From Sphingomonas sp. 32-62-10 (GTDB taxonomy: Bacteria; Pseudomonadota; Alphaproteobacteria; Sphingomonadales; Sphingomonadaceae): a stretch of DNA of 64,000 nt. Of the stretch, positions 36,176 to 44,340 are shown one piece after another; within the stretch, counting starts at the first letter, position 1, and every line of letters begins with the position of its first letter. Both the position numbers and the translations under genes were made by a program. The notes beneath the pieces are model-generated. The model worked only from the letters and a program-made list of their open reading frames with translations, was not told the origin of the DNA and searched no databases. The DNA lies in assembly GCA_002280555.1 (NCBI GenBank), contig NCEE01000019.1:47261-111260 (forward strand). The letters run 5' to 3'.

Positions 36176-38734
36176 TCATGCCACGCGCTCGATTGGCGAG
36201 GCTGCCCCGGGACGCGACACAAAGCGGGCGATGACGGCCTTGCTCGCCTCCAGCAGGACCAACAGAACGATTCCCAGCGCGCCGGCGAGCACCATGTCTC
36301 GCCAAGCGATCGTCCCGAATTTCAGCAGGATCTGCGCAGATGGCAGGAACAGGATCAACGCGGTGATCGCGAACACCGCGACGATCACGTATCTGAGCGC
36401 GGCATTATGCCGAAACAATGCTTCGCCCAGCGATGCGCTGAACGAGCGGTTGACCAGGATCAGCGCCAAAATCTCGGCGACCAGCGCGAAGAAGATCAGC
36501 GCCCGAACTTCGGTCTCCGGCATAGCGTTCCAGGTTTCGACAAAGAACACCGTCGCGAGCATGGCAAACGCCACTGCGCCCTGAAAAACACTCCAAGCAA
36601 TCATGTGGAGCGAAAAGAGCGGCTCCGCCGGATTGCGCGGCGCGCGAGTCATGATGTTGTCCTCGTCGCGCTCGGCTTCGAATACCAAAGCGCACACGGG
36701 GTCGATCACCATCTCCAGAAGCGCGATATGGATCGGCCCGAACAGGATCGGCAACCCGAACAACAGGGGCAGCAGTGCCAGCCCGGCAATGGGCACATGC
36801 ACCGCAAAGATGAACGCCATCGCCTTGCGGATATTGTCGTAGATTCGCCGCCCGAGCCGGACCGACTGGACGATGGAGCCGAAATCATCGTCGAGCAGCA
36901 CCATGGCGGCAGCTTCGCGAGCCACATCAGTGCCGCGCTTGCCCATGGCGATGCCGATATGTGCCGCCTTGAGCGATGGCGCGTCGTTGACGCCATCGCC
37001 CGTCATCGCGACGATCTCGCCATCGGCCTTTAACGCCTGCACGATGCGCAGTTTCTGCTCGGGCATCGTGCGGGCAAAGACCGTGACCGTCTTCAAGCGT
37101 TCGGCGAGTTCCGCATCATCGAGCAATGCGAGATCGGTGCCCGTCAGCACGTCGCCATCGGCAATCCCGGCTTGCGTTGCGATCGATCTTGCTGTGGCGG
37201 CATAATCGCCGGTGATCATCACGACCCTGATGCCGGCGCTCAGGCATTGCGCGACTGCGTCGGGCGCACTGGCGCGGATCGGATCGGCCAGCCCGACCAA
37301 CCCCACCAAGGTGAAATCATAGCCCTGTTGCGTTTCCGCCCAGTCACGGCTTGGAGGCTGCGCGGTTGCGACGGCGAGTACGCGGATGCCACGTACCGCC
37401 ATCGCCTCGACCGCAACCGTCATTGAAGCGCGCGATTCGCTGGACAAATGGCACATGCCGGCGATTGCTTCGGGTGCACCCTTCGCCGTTGCGGTAAGCG
37501 AGCCGCCATCGTCCCAGATATTCGACATCGCCAGCAGTTCGGGGCGCAGCGCATATCCATGCACTGGCCCATCGCTCGGCAAAGCAATCGCCGGAATGGC
37601 ATCGCGAGCATCGAGCAAGGCGATGTCCATCGGATCGGTTGGTTGCGGAGCGCTCGCGCGTGCGGCAGTTTCGATCAGGGAGTGAAAGAAATCGGGGACC
37701 GCTCCATCTGGCCCGATCTTGAGAGTCTCGCCCGTTGGCAGCCAGAGCTCGGCAAGCGACATGCGGTTTTCGGTTAGCGTCCCGGTCTTGTCGGTGCAGA
37801 GCACGGTCGCCGACCCGAGCGTTTCAATTGCCGCCGCGCGGCGCGTGAGCACGCCAACCTTGCCGATCCGCCAGGCGCCCATCGCGAGAAACACCGTCAG
37901 AACGACGGGAAATTCCTCGGGCAGCATCGACATGCCGATGGCGATCCCGGCGAGTACCGCCTCGATCCAGCCGCCGCGCAATAAGCCGTAGAGCAGAACG
38001 ACAAGCAGCGCGATTGCACCACCACCGATAGCGCACCAGGTGACGATCCGGGTCGTCTCACGACGCAACCGGGGTGCTTCGGTGTCCAGCGTCGCCAGCG
38101 ATTGGCCGATCCGGCCGATTTCGCTGCGCGGGCCGGTCGCCATTACCCGCGCGATCGCGCTGCCACGCGCGACGAGCGTACCCGCATAGACAAAGGGCTG
38201 GCCATCGCCGCCGGGTCGGTGCGTACCGTCGCCCGTATCGGTCACAATCTTGCCGACAGGTAACGATTCTCCCGTCAACAACGACTCATCGGTCTGTAGA
38301 TCATTCACGTCCACCAGCACCGCATCGGCCGCGATCCGGTCGCCCTGTTCCAGCACCAAAAGGTCGTCGCGGACCACCTCCCGCCCAGCCACACGAACGC
38401 GGATGCCATCCCTGATCACCAGCGCGCGCGGGCTGGAGAGATCGCGCAGCGCCTCCAGCACATGCTCGGTGCGGGTTTCCTGGATGACGGTCACGCCGAC
38501 CGAGAAGGTCGCAAAGCCGAGCAGAATCAGCGCCTCGGTCAGGTCGCCGAGCAACAAATAGGCGATACCGCCAACAAGCAGGAGCGCCAGCATCGGCTCG
38601 CGCAACACCTCGAGTACGATCCGCCATATCGAGCGTTGTCCGGCACGAGGCAGTTCGTTGGGACCATCAGCGTCAAAGCGCGTAGCGGCATCGGTCGCCG
38701 TCAGGCCCGTGAGATGACTAGGATCAATCATCAT
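36176..38734 (-). CDS. Cation-transporting P-type ATPase (P2-type, PacL/CtpF-like)
   Basis: An 852-aa P2-type ATPase with a cation-ATPase N-terminal domain, actuator motif TGESLPV, MLPEEFPVVL in TM4, phosphorylation motif CTDKTGTLTENRM, GDGVNDAPSLKAAHIG and a six-helix C-terminus. PEEFP-type pumps move Ca2+ or other divalent ions, but the substrate cannot be set from sequence. ATG 38734 follows GGGAGGG; it overlaps the end of the multiheme cytochrome gene, so it is part of that electron-transfer operon. Confidence 0.9.
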   Translation of the reverse strand: MMIDPSHLTGLTATDAATRFDADGPNELPRAGQRSIWRIVLEVLREPMLALLLVGGIAYLLLGDLTEALILLGFATFSVGVTVIQETRTEHVLEALRDLSSPRALVIRDGIRVRVAGREVVRDDLLVLEQGDRIAADAVLVDVNDLQTDESLLTGESLPVGKIVTDTGDGTHRPGGDGQPFVYAGTLVARGSAIARVMATGPRSEIGRIGQSLATLDTEAPRLRRETTRIVTWCAIGGGAIALLVVLLYGLLRGGWIEAVLAGIAIGMSMLPEEFPVVLTVFLAMGAWRIGKVGVLTRRAAAIETLGSATVLCTDKTGTLTENRMSLAELWLPTGETLKIGPDGAVPDFFHSLIETAARASAPQPTDPMDIALLDARDAIPAIALPSDGPVHGYALRPELLAMSNIWDDGGSLTATAKGAPEAIAGMCHLSSESRASMTVAVEAMAVRGIRVLAVATAQPPSRDWAETQQGYDFTLVGLVGLADPIRASAPDAVAQCLSAGIRVVMITGDYAATARSIATQAGIADGDVLTGTDLALLDDAELAERLKTVTVFARTMPEQKLRIVQALKADGEIVAMTGDGVNDAPSLKAAHIGIAMGKRGTDVAREAAAMVLLDDDFGSIVQSVRLGRRIYDNIRKAMAFIFAVHVPIAGLALLPLLFGLPILFGPIHIALLEMVIDPVCALVFEAERDEDNIMTRAPRNPAEPLFSLHMIAWSVFQGAVAFAMLATVFFVETWNAMPETEVRALIFFALVAEILALILVNRSFSASLGEALFRHNAALRYVIVAVFAITALILFLPSAQILLKFGTIAWRDMVLAGALGIVLLVLLEASKAVIARFVSRPGAASPIERVA

Positions 38735-39393
38735 CGCCGCCCTCCCCGCCTTCCCTTTCACCAGCCTCTCCGTCACCGGATCGGTGGCAGCGCACACAGT
38801 TTTCTATGTTGCGAATGCCTTCTTCGGCATGTTCAGCGCGGATCTGCGCGGGTTGGTGCTCGTGGCAGCTGAAGCAGGTGTAGCGGCGTGTGTCGCCGCC
38901 GGTCGAACGTCGCTGGCTTCCAGGCGGTCTGGCTGTGGCAGGCGGCGCAGTTCTTGCCTGATTGCGCATGCAGCGGTGTCTGCGGCGCACGGTGGCAGGT
39001 CGCGCACTGTCCGCGCAACTCGGGCTTGAGCAGCGCGTGGGCGAAGCGCTGCTGCGATGCCTTGACCAGCTGCGGGCCGCTATGGTCGCTGTGGCAGGCG
39101 ATGCAGTTCGGCTGAGTCAGCGATTGGTGAAAAGCGATCGCATTGCCCTTGCGCTTGACGGGCATGCCAGTGGTCGTCCGCACGCCGATATCAGCGAGCT
39201 TATGGCACGTGGCGCAGCGATTGGCCGCAACCCCGGTCCACGGTGCATGGCACGCAAAGCAATCGCTAGTGATCGCCTTGTGCGCGGGGATAAGTGGCCC
39301 CGGTGCGACCATCAGTTGGGGCAATGCAAAGGTGAGTGCGATCAGGCCGCACAGATTGGCGATGATTAGCCAAAGAGCCCATCGGCGGATCAT
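38724..39393 (-). pseudogene. Membrane-anchored multiheme cytochrome c (seven CXXCH), frameshifted near the 3' end
   Basis: From ATG 39393 (Shine-Dalgarno GGGGGTGG) comes one N-terminal membrane anchor and five heme motifs: CFACH, CATCH, CIACH, CATCH, CAACH. After WKPATFDRRRH (about 38895) the frame ends in a non-heme tail, while the next frame continues with CFSCH and CVRCH up to 38724, just overlapping the ATPase start. The original protein therefore had seven hemes. A single-base indel explains the split; it could be real or a sequencing error. Confidence 0.8.
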
Positions 39394-39977
39394 CGCCACC
39401 CCCAGAACAGCATCGCTGAAATGATGTGCGCCAGCGCCAGCACGCCGAACGCCAGCGTGATTGGCAAATGAACGACGCGCCATGCCTTGACGATGTCAAA
39501 GGTCAGGCTGTCCCAATAGGTCTTCTCTTCAAGCGCCTCGGCCGACAAACCCTGACTGCGAAGTCGTGTCCGCGTCGCCTCTAGCCGGGTCCGCGATCGG
39601 CCGAGGAGATATTTGCCGGTCAGCCCGCTGGCGATGTTGATGAGCATTGCCCAAACCGCGAGCCAGGCGAGAATCGCGTTGAAATGGATGCCCGCGTGGA
39701 CGAGGACGAGTAGCGATCCCGCCCAAGCGAGCCGCTCATGCCAACGCAACAGGCTGGCGGGCTTACCCGAGCTGATCAGCTTGCGCTTGCGCATCGAATA
39801 ACCCGACGAGGCCAGAATGAGCAGAACGCCGGGGATGCCAAGATAGCGGCCGATCCAGGCAGCATTGGCAAGATGCAATGCCGCATCGATGGCCAGTGCA
39901 GCGCCGCCCAGCACCGCGAGCGAGAGATAGAACGGAATGACCTCGCGGCTCAACAAACTGGTGCGCAGGCCGCTCAT
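39390..39977 (-). CDS. Membrane cytochrome b-like protein (ferric-reductase-type helices)
   Basis: A 195-aa integral membrane protein with about five helices and paired histidines in helices suited to bind b hemes (LRWHERLAW, LVHAGIHFNAIL, VVHLPIT, LALAHIIS). It lies between an NAD(P)H-type flavin reductase and a multiheme cytochrome c, overlapping both (ATGA at 39974-39977 and 39390-39393). It probably carries electrons across the membrane. I cannot assign a named family beyond this. Confidence 0.75.
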   Translation of the reverse strand: MSGLRTSLLSREVIPFYLSLAVLGGAALAIDAALHLANAAWIGRYLGIPGVLLILASSGYSMRKRKLISSGKPASLLRWHERLAWAGSLLVLVHAGIHFNAILAWLAVWAMLINIASGLTGKYLLGRSRTRLEATRTRLRSQGLSAEALEEKTYWDSLTFDIVKAWRVVHLPITLAFGVLALAHIISAMLFWGWR

Positions 39978-41188
39978 GCTTCGAGCACTAGATCGTCGGT
40001 CGGGACGGCGACGCAGAGTAGGCAGTGTCCGTCTGCAACATCGAACGATGGGGGCTGAGCGTACCGCACGGTGCCCGAAAGGATCGCCGTTTCGCAGGTG
40101 CCGCAGCTGCCTGATCGACACCCGGATGGGATCGCGATGCCGCCGCGTTCGGCAAAGTCGAGCAGGTTGGTATCGGCGCCGGTCCAGTCGATTGTGCGCC
40201 TGGATTGCGCGAACTGTATCGCCAGGGGTGAGTCGAGCGCGACGGCGGTGAGCGCTTCGGCGGACTCGATCGATGCCGGACCGAACGCTTCGTAGTGAAC
40301 GGCATCGCGCGCCACGCCCCAGCCGCGCAACGCGGGGACCAAGTTCGCCATCATTGGCGGCGGACCGCAAATGTAGAAATGATGCTCGCCATGCGGCAGC
40401 AAACGGCGCAGCAGCGCAACGTCGATAAAACCAGTCTCGTCGACGCTATCGGGTTCGACTTCGGTAGGGAGCGGCGCGCTCTGGACGATGGTCAGGCGGA
40501 AATTAGGGTGGTGTTCCGCCAACGCGATGAGATCGGCTTCGAACACAATTTCACTGCTGTCACGCACGCCGTAGAAGAGGTGAAACGTGCGATCGGGCTG
40601 CGCCGCAAGCCCCGCGCGCGCCATCGCAAAGAGCGGCGTAATGCCAATGCCGCCGGCGATGAGGACGGTCGGAATGCGGGCATCATCCACCAGCACAAAG
40701 GCGCCGGCTGGTGCGCGCACCTGAAGGATTGTGCCCGGCATGACATGATCGTGGAAGTGGGTCGAGACGAGCCCCGGCGGCAGATCGGGGCGATCATTGG
40801 GGGGCGGAATTCGCTTTACGGTGATGCGATAGGCGCTTTCGTCGGGCCGATCTGACAGCGAATAGCAGCGTATGACCTCGTGGATCGCGCCCTCGCGATC
40901 GGGTAGATTGAGCTGGAATGTCAGGAACTGCCCTGCGCGGTAGGACGGGAGCGGCTGGCCATCGATCGGCTCGAGATAAAACGATGTTTGGGTGAGGGCG
41001 TCGTCTTCATCCTCGCGCATCGACACCCGAAAAGCGCGCAGGCCCTGCCAGGCTAGATTGGATGTCTTGCGAACGAAGGTCGCTCTCGACGACGCTGGCT
41101 TTGGCCGAAGGAAGACAAATTTTACCGCTACGACGACCTGTATCAGAAAAATGGCGCAGATCAGTCCCAGAAGATCGAGTGCGGTCAT
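39974..41188 (-). CDS. Flavin reductase with plant-type 2Fe-2S ferredoxin domain
   Basis: A 404-aa protein: N-terminal membrane helix (about residues 3-23), FAD-binding ferredoxin-reductase domain (RCYSLSDRP, about 125), NAD(P)-binding domain (GGIGITPLFAM; YICGPPPMM), and a C-terminal 2Fe-2S domain (CRSGSCGTCETAI...C). It takes electrons from NAD(P)H and, judging from the operon, hands them to the cytochrome b-like protein. ATG 41188 overlaps the stop of a short open frame upstream, which may be a degraded gene. Confidence 0.85.
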   Translation of the reverse strand: MTALDLLGLICAIFLIQVVVAVKFVFLRPKPASSRATFVRKTSNLAWQGLRAFRVSMREDEDDALTQTSFYLEPIDGQPLPSYRAGQFLTFQLNLPDREGAIHEVIRCYSLSDRPDESAYRITVKRIPPPNDRPDLPPGLVSTHFHDHVMPGTILQVRAPAGAFVLVDDARIPTVLIAGGIGITPLFAMARAGLAAQPDRTFHLFYGVRDSSEIVFEADLIALAEHHPNFRLTIVQSAPLPTEVEPDSVDETGFIDVALLRRLLPHGEHHFYICGPPPMMANLVPALRGWGVARDAVHYEAFGPASIESAEALTAVALDSPLAIQFAQSRRTIDWTGADTNLLDFAERGGIAIPSGCRSGSCGTCETAILSGTVRYAQPPSFDVADGHCLLCVAVPTDDLVLEA

Positions 41189-41633
41189 TGAGCCGTGTCG
41201 ATAAGCAACCCAATGTCGACCATCAGCCCCATTGTCAGCGCCCCAAGCGAGATTACCCTGACCGCCGCCGTCACGATCTTCGCGCCAACTGCTCGTGCGC
41301 CAATGCCGCCAGGCAGACAGTCGAACAGCGTGCTGGCATGTCACGCACGCCGATCGATGCGAGCAGTGCTGTAGAGGCTTCAACGGGGATCGATAGGCGG
41401 ATCATGATCATCTCCGATCTGACAACGCATCAATCCAACTTCTGACTACATCCCGAGGACAACCTTTTTTCGTGCCGCTTTAGGGAAAAGAGGGTTTCGG
41501 GCGGGTTTGACTCTGCCGACAAGGGCTATCGCTCAATACGCTGATGAGCGCCTTGAACAGCTGTTGAAGAGCCCTTTCGATAAGCTGACGCTTACGGATG
41601 GCGTTTATGCACCTTGCGAGTAGGTCGATCGTC
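41189..41633. other. Gap upstream of the flavin reductase
   Basis: About 440 bp. A frame whose stop (TGA) overlaps the reductase ATG reads ISLGALTMGLMVDIGLLIDT and looks like the membrane end of a degraded upstream gene, but its start is not recognisable. Nothing else was identified. Confidence 0.35.
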
Positions 41634-41841
41634 GCCGGTGGATGGCACAGCCCCGGACGCTAACGGCAAGTCGGCACCATCCGGGTGAGAAGTCGCTCCT
41701 AATCCTAGGACTTCGCTTAATTCCATTATGCGAACTCAGCCGTATCCCGAGCGGCGTCCCATGGCTTGAAATGACATGCTATGTACGAGGCGGTCCGCAC
41801 CGGCGATCGAAGGCACGGGAGAAGTCCCGACCGTCGATCGC
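41634..41841 (+). ncRNA. Structured noncoding repeat, copy 2
   Basis: Second copy of the element at 33744-33945. The hairpins have changed sequence but kept pairing: AAGTC/GACTT around CCTAGG after block 1, and a final nested hairpin GCGATCGA (41803-41810), CGGGA/TCCCG with a 4-nt loop, TCGATCGC (41834-41841). Compensatory change between copies points to selection on structure, as in RNA or a hairpin-dependent recombination site. Confidence 0.7.
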
Positions 41842-41875
41842 TCCTGTCGTTTCGAACGCGCTCCAAACCCATGCA

Positions 41876-42172
41876 TCATCGCCCCGGCGGCTCGATCCCT
41901 AGCGCTGCGTAATCGATGGGTAGGATCGTCCAGCCTTTGCGGGACGAATAGACGCCGATGCCTTCGACGTTTCGCGCACAGGCTTCCCGCTCATGACGCA
42001 CGCGACCCAGCATTCTCCAGCAATCATATTCCGAACCCAGCCAACCTTCTGGTATGAGGTAAAATCGCTCATCGATCAGTTCCCAGATGAGCTCAGCGCG
42101 TTCCCAGTCTTTTGCAAAGATCACTGCTTGATAGTCGTCATCGTCGGAGTGCCATGTCATTTGGTACACCAT
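41876..42172 (-). CDS. Small hypothetical protein, paralogue A
   Basis: A 98-aa acidic, tryptophan-rich protein ending GVYSSRKGWTILPIDYAALG. Its ATG overlaps the stop of the preceding gene (TGATG at 42170-42174), so translation is coupled. It shares with that gene the layout of a short N-terminal strand with VIFAK/FVFAK and a final GxY...KGWTI(L/V)P block, suggesting a tandem duplication. Family and function unknown. Confidence 0.7.
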   Translation of the reverse strand: MVYQMTWHSDDDDYQAVIFAKDWERAELIWELIDERFYLIPEGWLGSEYDCWRMLGRVRHEREACARNVEGIGVYSSRKGWTILPIDYAALGIEPPGR

Positions 42173-42450
42173 CAGGCGTCTCCCACCGGCGCATTGGTGG
42201 GCACGATCGTCCAGCCCTTGTCAGGATCATATCGGCCGACACCGGCGGACTTGAGGGCCAGGGCTTCGCGTAAGTGCTTGGTGTTGAGCCCCAGCCAAGA
42301 TGGGTTCCGCTCGGCAACCTCGAACGAGGAGGCAGGGTCACCGTAATGGTTCGCAAACCAATCTATGTGGATCCCCGCCGCTTGATCATAGCTCTTGGCG
42401 AAGACAAAAAGTTTGGCGCCGGACGCCATTGTGATTTCGAAAAGCCGCAT
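42172..42450 (-). CDS. Small hypothetical protein, paralogue B
   Basis: A 92-aa protein, MRLFEITMASGAKLFVFAKS at the start and GVGRYDPDKGWTIVPTNA near the end. First of a two-gene overlapping pair with its apparent paralogue. Its ribosome binding site GAGGT is buried in a 9-bp hairpin immediately upstream. No signal peptide or membrane helix. I do not recognise the family. Confidence 0.7.
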   Translation of the reverse strand: MRLFEITMASGAKLFVFAKSYDQAAGIHIDWFANHYGDPASSFEVAERNPSWLGLNTKHLREALALKSAGVGRYDPDKGWTIVPTNAPVGDA

Positions 42451-42456
42451 GTCGAA

Positions 42457-42485
42457 TTACCTCGTTGTTGTTGTTGACGAGGTAA
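42457..42485 (-). promoter_or_regulatory. Hairpin that masks the ribosome binding site of the small-protein pair
   Basis: On the minus strand TTACCTCGT and ACGAGGTAA form a perfect 9-bp stem around a CAACAACAACA loop, ending 6 nt before the ATG at 42450. The 3' arm contains the only Shine-Dalgarno (GAGGT). The unstructured CAA-repeat loop is typical of an exposed loop. This geometry fits translational control, for instance temperature- or ligand-dependent opening. Confidence 0.65.
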
Positions 42486-42835
42486 CCTTGCAGCGCTGCG
42501 CGATGGATTGCGGGTGGCTTATGCGGTGGGGCTTGAATTCCACTTATTTGAAAACGATTGACCTTTGAAAGCTACAAACGGCCGTTTTACGCGCGCTCGA
42601 TAGCCGCCGCCCGAAGGTGGCCCGCTCTTTTTTGTCAAAAACGGACATTCCTCTCACCGAACCCAATTAACCGCCGACTCCACCCATGCGAAGCGTCCGA
42701 GCGCCGCTGCCGCACTTCGCTGAGCGATAGCATTCGGGCATCAACTCGATGCGACATTCCTATTCCCGTTTGCGGACGCGATCGTCGACAAGGCGGGCAT
42801 CCCGGCGACTCCCCCGCCCCAATGGAGATTGACCC
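42486..42835. other. Intergenic region between small-protein pair and DUF302 gene
   Basis: A 350-bp divergent spacer. It must hold promoters for both sides; ATGGAGATTGACCC supplies the Shine-Dalgarno for the DUF302 gene. No repeat, tRNA or protein fragment was identified. Confidence 0.4.
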
Positions 42836-43327
42836 ATGTTCGCTCGTCCTATCCTTCTCGCCATCGCCTTGGCGATCACTGGCACCCCGGCTGAAGCGCG
42901 GCAGGCTGCGCCGACGTCGAGTGTTAAGCAGTCCAATGCCGACGGCGTCGTGCGTGTCCGCAGCAGCCACGGCTTTGACGAAACGGTCGATCGCCTGAAA
43001 GCGGCGATCGCGGCCAAGGGCGTGCGCTTTTTCGACGCACTCGACCAGCAGGCGCTTGGTAAGGAAGCCAATCTGACGATTGGCAAGTCGGTGATTGTTC
43101 GCTTTGGCAATCCGCCGCTGGGGGTGCAATTCCTCCAGGCGAACCGCTATGCTGGCCTCGATTGGCCGGTGCGGATGCTGGTGGTGGAAGAAGCCGACGG
43201 CAGCGTCTGGCTTGCCTGGACCGATTTCGCCTTCATGGCGAAACGCTATCGCATCACCACCCAGGACGCGCAGTTCAAGATGGCGGCCGAAGTTGCTGGC
43301 GCCATCGCCGCCGATGCTGCCAACTGA
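42836..43327 (+). CDS. Secreted DUF302 protein
   Basis: A 163-aa protein with a Sec signal peptide (cleavage likely after AEARQA, about residue 24) and a DUF302 domain (SSHGFDETVDRLKAAIAAKGVRFFDALDQQ, FGNPPLGVQFLQANRYAGLDWPVRMLV). DUF302 proteins often accompany sulfur or redox genes, but their biochemical role is unsettled. It lies 3 bp before the YeeE gene, so they are probably cotranscribed. Confidence 0.85.
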   Translation: MFARPILLAIALAITGTPAEARQAAPTSSVKQSNADGVVRVRSSHGFDETVDRLKAAIAAKGVRFFDALDQQALGKEANLTIGKSVIVRFGNPPLGVQFLQANRYAGLDWPVRMLVVEEADGSVWLAWTDFAFMAKRYRITTQDAQFKMAAEVAGAIAADAAN

Positions 43328-43330
43328 GCG

Positions 43331-44281
43331 ATGTCGATGTCGGTCGCGCTGTTGAGTTTTGCCTTTCTGGTCGCGGCGGTCTGTGCGGCGATCATGGGCT
43401 ATGCCATTCAGCGCGGCGCGACATGCATGGTCGCCGCGGTCGATGAGGTTGTAACCAAGCGCACCGCCTGGCGATTTCTCGGCCTTACCGAGGCCGCTGT
43501 CTGGGTCGCAGGCGGCGTGCTGCTGTGGCGGGTACTTGGCGGGCATGAGACCCTTCCCATCGGCTATCCAGCAACACTCGCCACGGTCGCCGGGGGGCTG
43601 TTGCTCGGCCTCGGTGCGTTCGTCACTCGCGCGTGCGTTTTCGGGGCGATTGCCAAGTTCGGCTCGGGCGAATGGGCCTATGTGCTGACACCGATCGGCT
43701 TCTATCTCGGCTGCCTGACGATTTGGCCGCTGATTGGCAGTTTTCCGGCCATGCACGTGGCATCACCCTTGTTCGACGCGGGCTGGCTGCTGCTGCCATT
43801 CGCCGCTTTCGTCTCTTGGCGCCTTGTCGAGGCGATCCGCGCGGGCCGGGCGCGGATGCTCGCTGCGCATATCTGGACGCCGCACCGCGCAACGGCCGTC
43901 ATCGGCATCGTCTTTGCAATCTCGCTGATCGCGATCGGACCCTGGGCCTATACCTATGCGCTGTTGTCGCTCGCGCAGGGCAAAACCGACGGCGTGATCG
44001 TCAAGGCCGTGCTGATGGTGATGCTATTCGCTGGCGCGTTGGTCGGCGGCTGGACGGCGGGGCGACTGGAGCTACGCGCGCCGACGCTTGAATCGGCGAT
44101 CCGCTGCCTTGGCGGCGGTGTGCTGATGGGTTGGGGCAGCCTGCTCATTCCCGGTGGCAATGACGAGCTGCTGCTTGTCGGGATCCCGTTGCTGCAAGCC
44201 TATGCCTGGGTGGCCGTTGCGAGCATGGCTGTCGCGATCGCGCTAGGCCTGGCGGTCGAGCGGCGGTTCGTCACCCGCTAG
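43331..44281 (+). CDS. YeeE/YedE-family (TsuA-like) sulfur-compound transporter
   Basis: A 316-aa integral membrane protein of the YeeE/YedE family with helices throughout and conserved cysteine motifs in membrane segments (QRGATCMVAAVDE and TRACVFGAIAKFGSGEW). TsuA/YeeE takes up thiosulfate in characterised cases. It follows the DUF302 gene closely and precedes a LysR regulator, forming a small sulfur-related module by inference. Confidence 0.85.
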   Translation: MSMSVALLSFAFLVAAVCAAIMGYAIQRGATCMVAAVDEVVTKRTAWRFLGLTEAAVWVAGGVLLWRVLGGHETLPIGYPATLATVAGGLLLGLGAFVTRACVFGAIAKFGSGEWAYVLTPIGFYLGCLTIWPLIGSFPAMHVASPLFDAGWLLLPFAAFVSWRLVEAIRAGRARMLAAHIWTPHRATAVIGIVFAISLIAIGPWAYTYALLSLAQGKTDGVIVKAVLMVMLFAGALVGGWTAGRLELRAPTLESAIRCLGGGVLMGWGSLLIPGGNDELLLVGIPLLQAYAWVAVASMAVAIALGLAVERRFVTR

Positions 44282-44340
44282 TCAGCTATCGCGCTACCTG
44301 TTAGATGGCAGTGGCCTTCGCAAGGAGGGGGCCGCATCTC

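Noticed and set aside
41273..41409. 46-codon minus-strand ORF before the flavin reductase
   Set aside because: It has tandem start codons but no Shine-Dalgarno or recognisable sequence. The in-frame overlap with the reductase start comes from a different frame.
33744..41841. Firm assignment of the repeat pair to IscB/omegaRNA (HEARO) or a group II intron
   Set aside because: I could not match conserved motifs by eye, and no IscB, TnpB or reverse transcriptase gene is visible. Left as unidentified.
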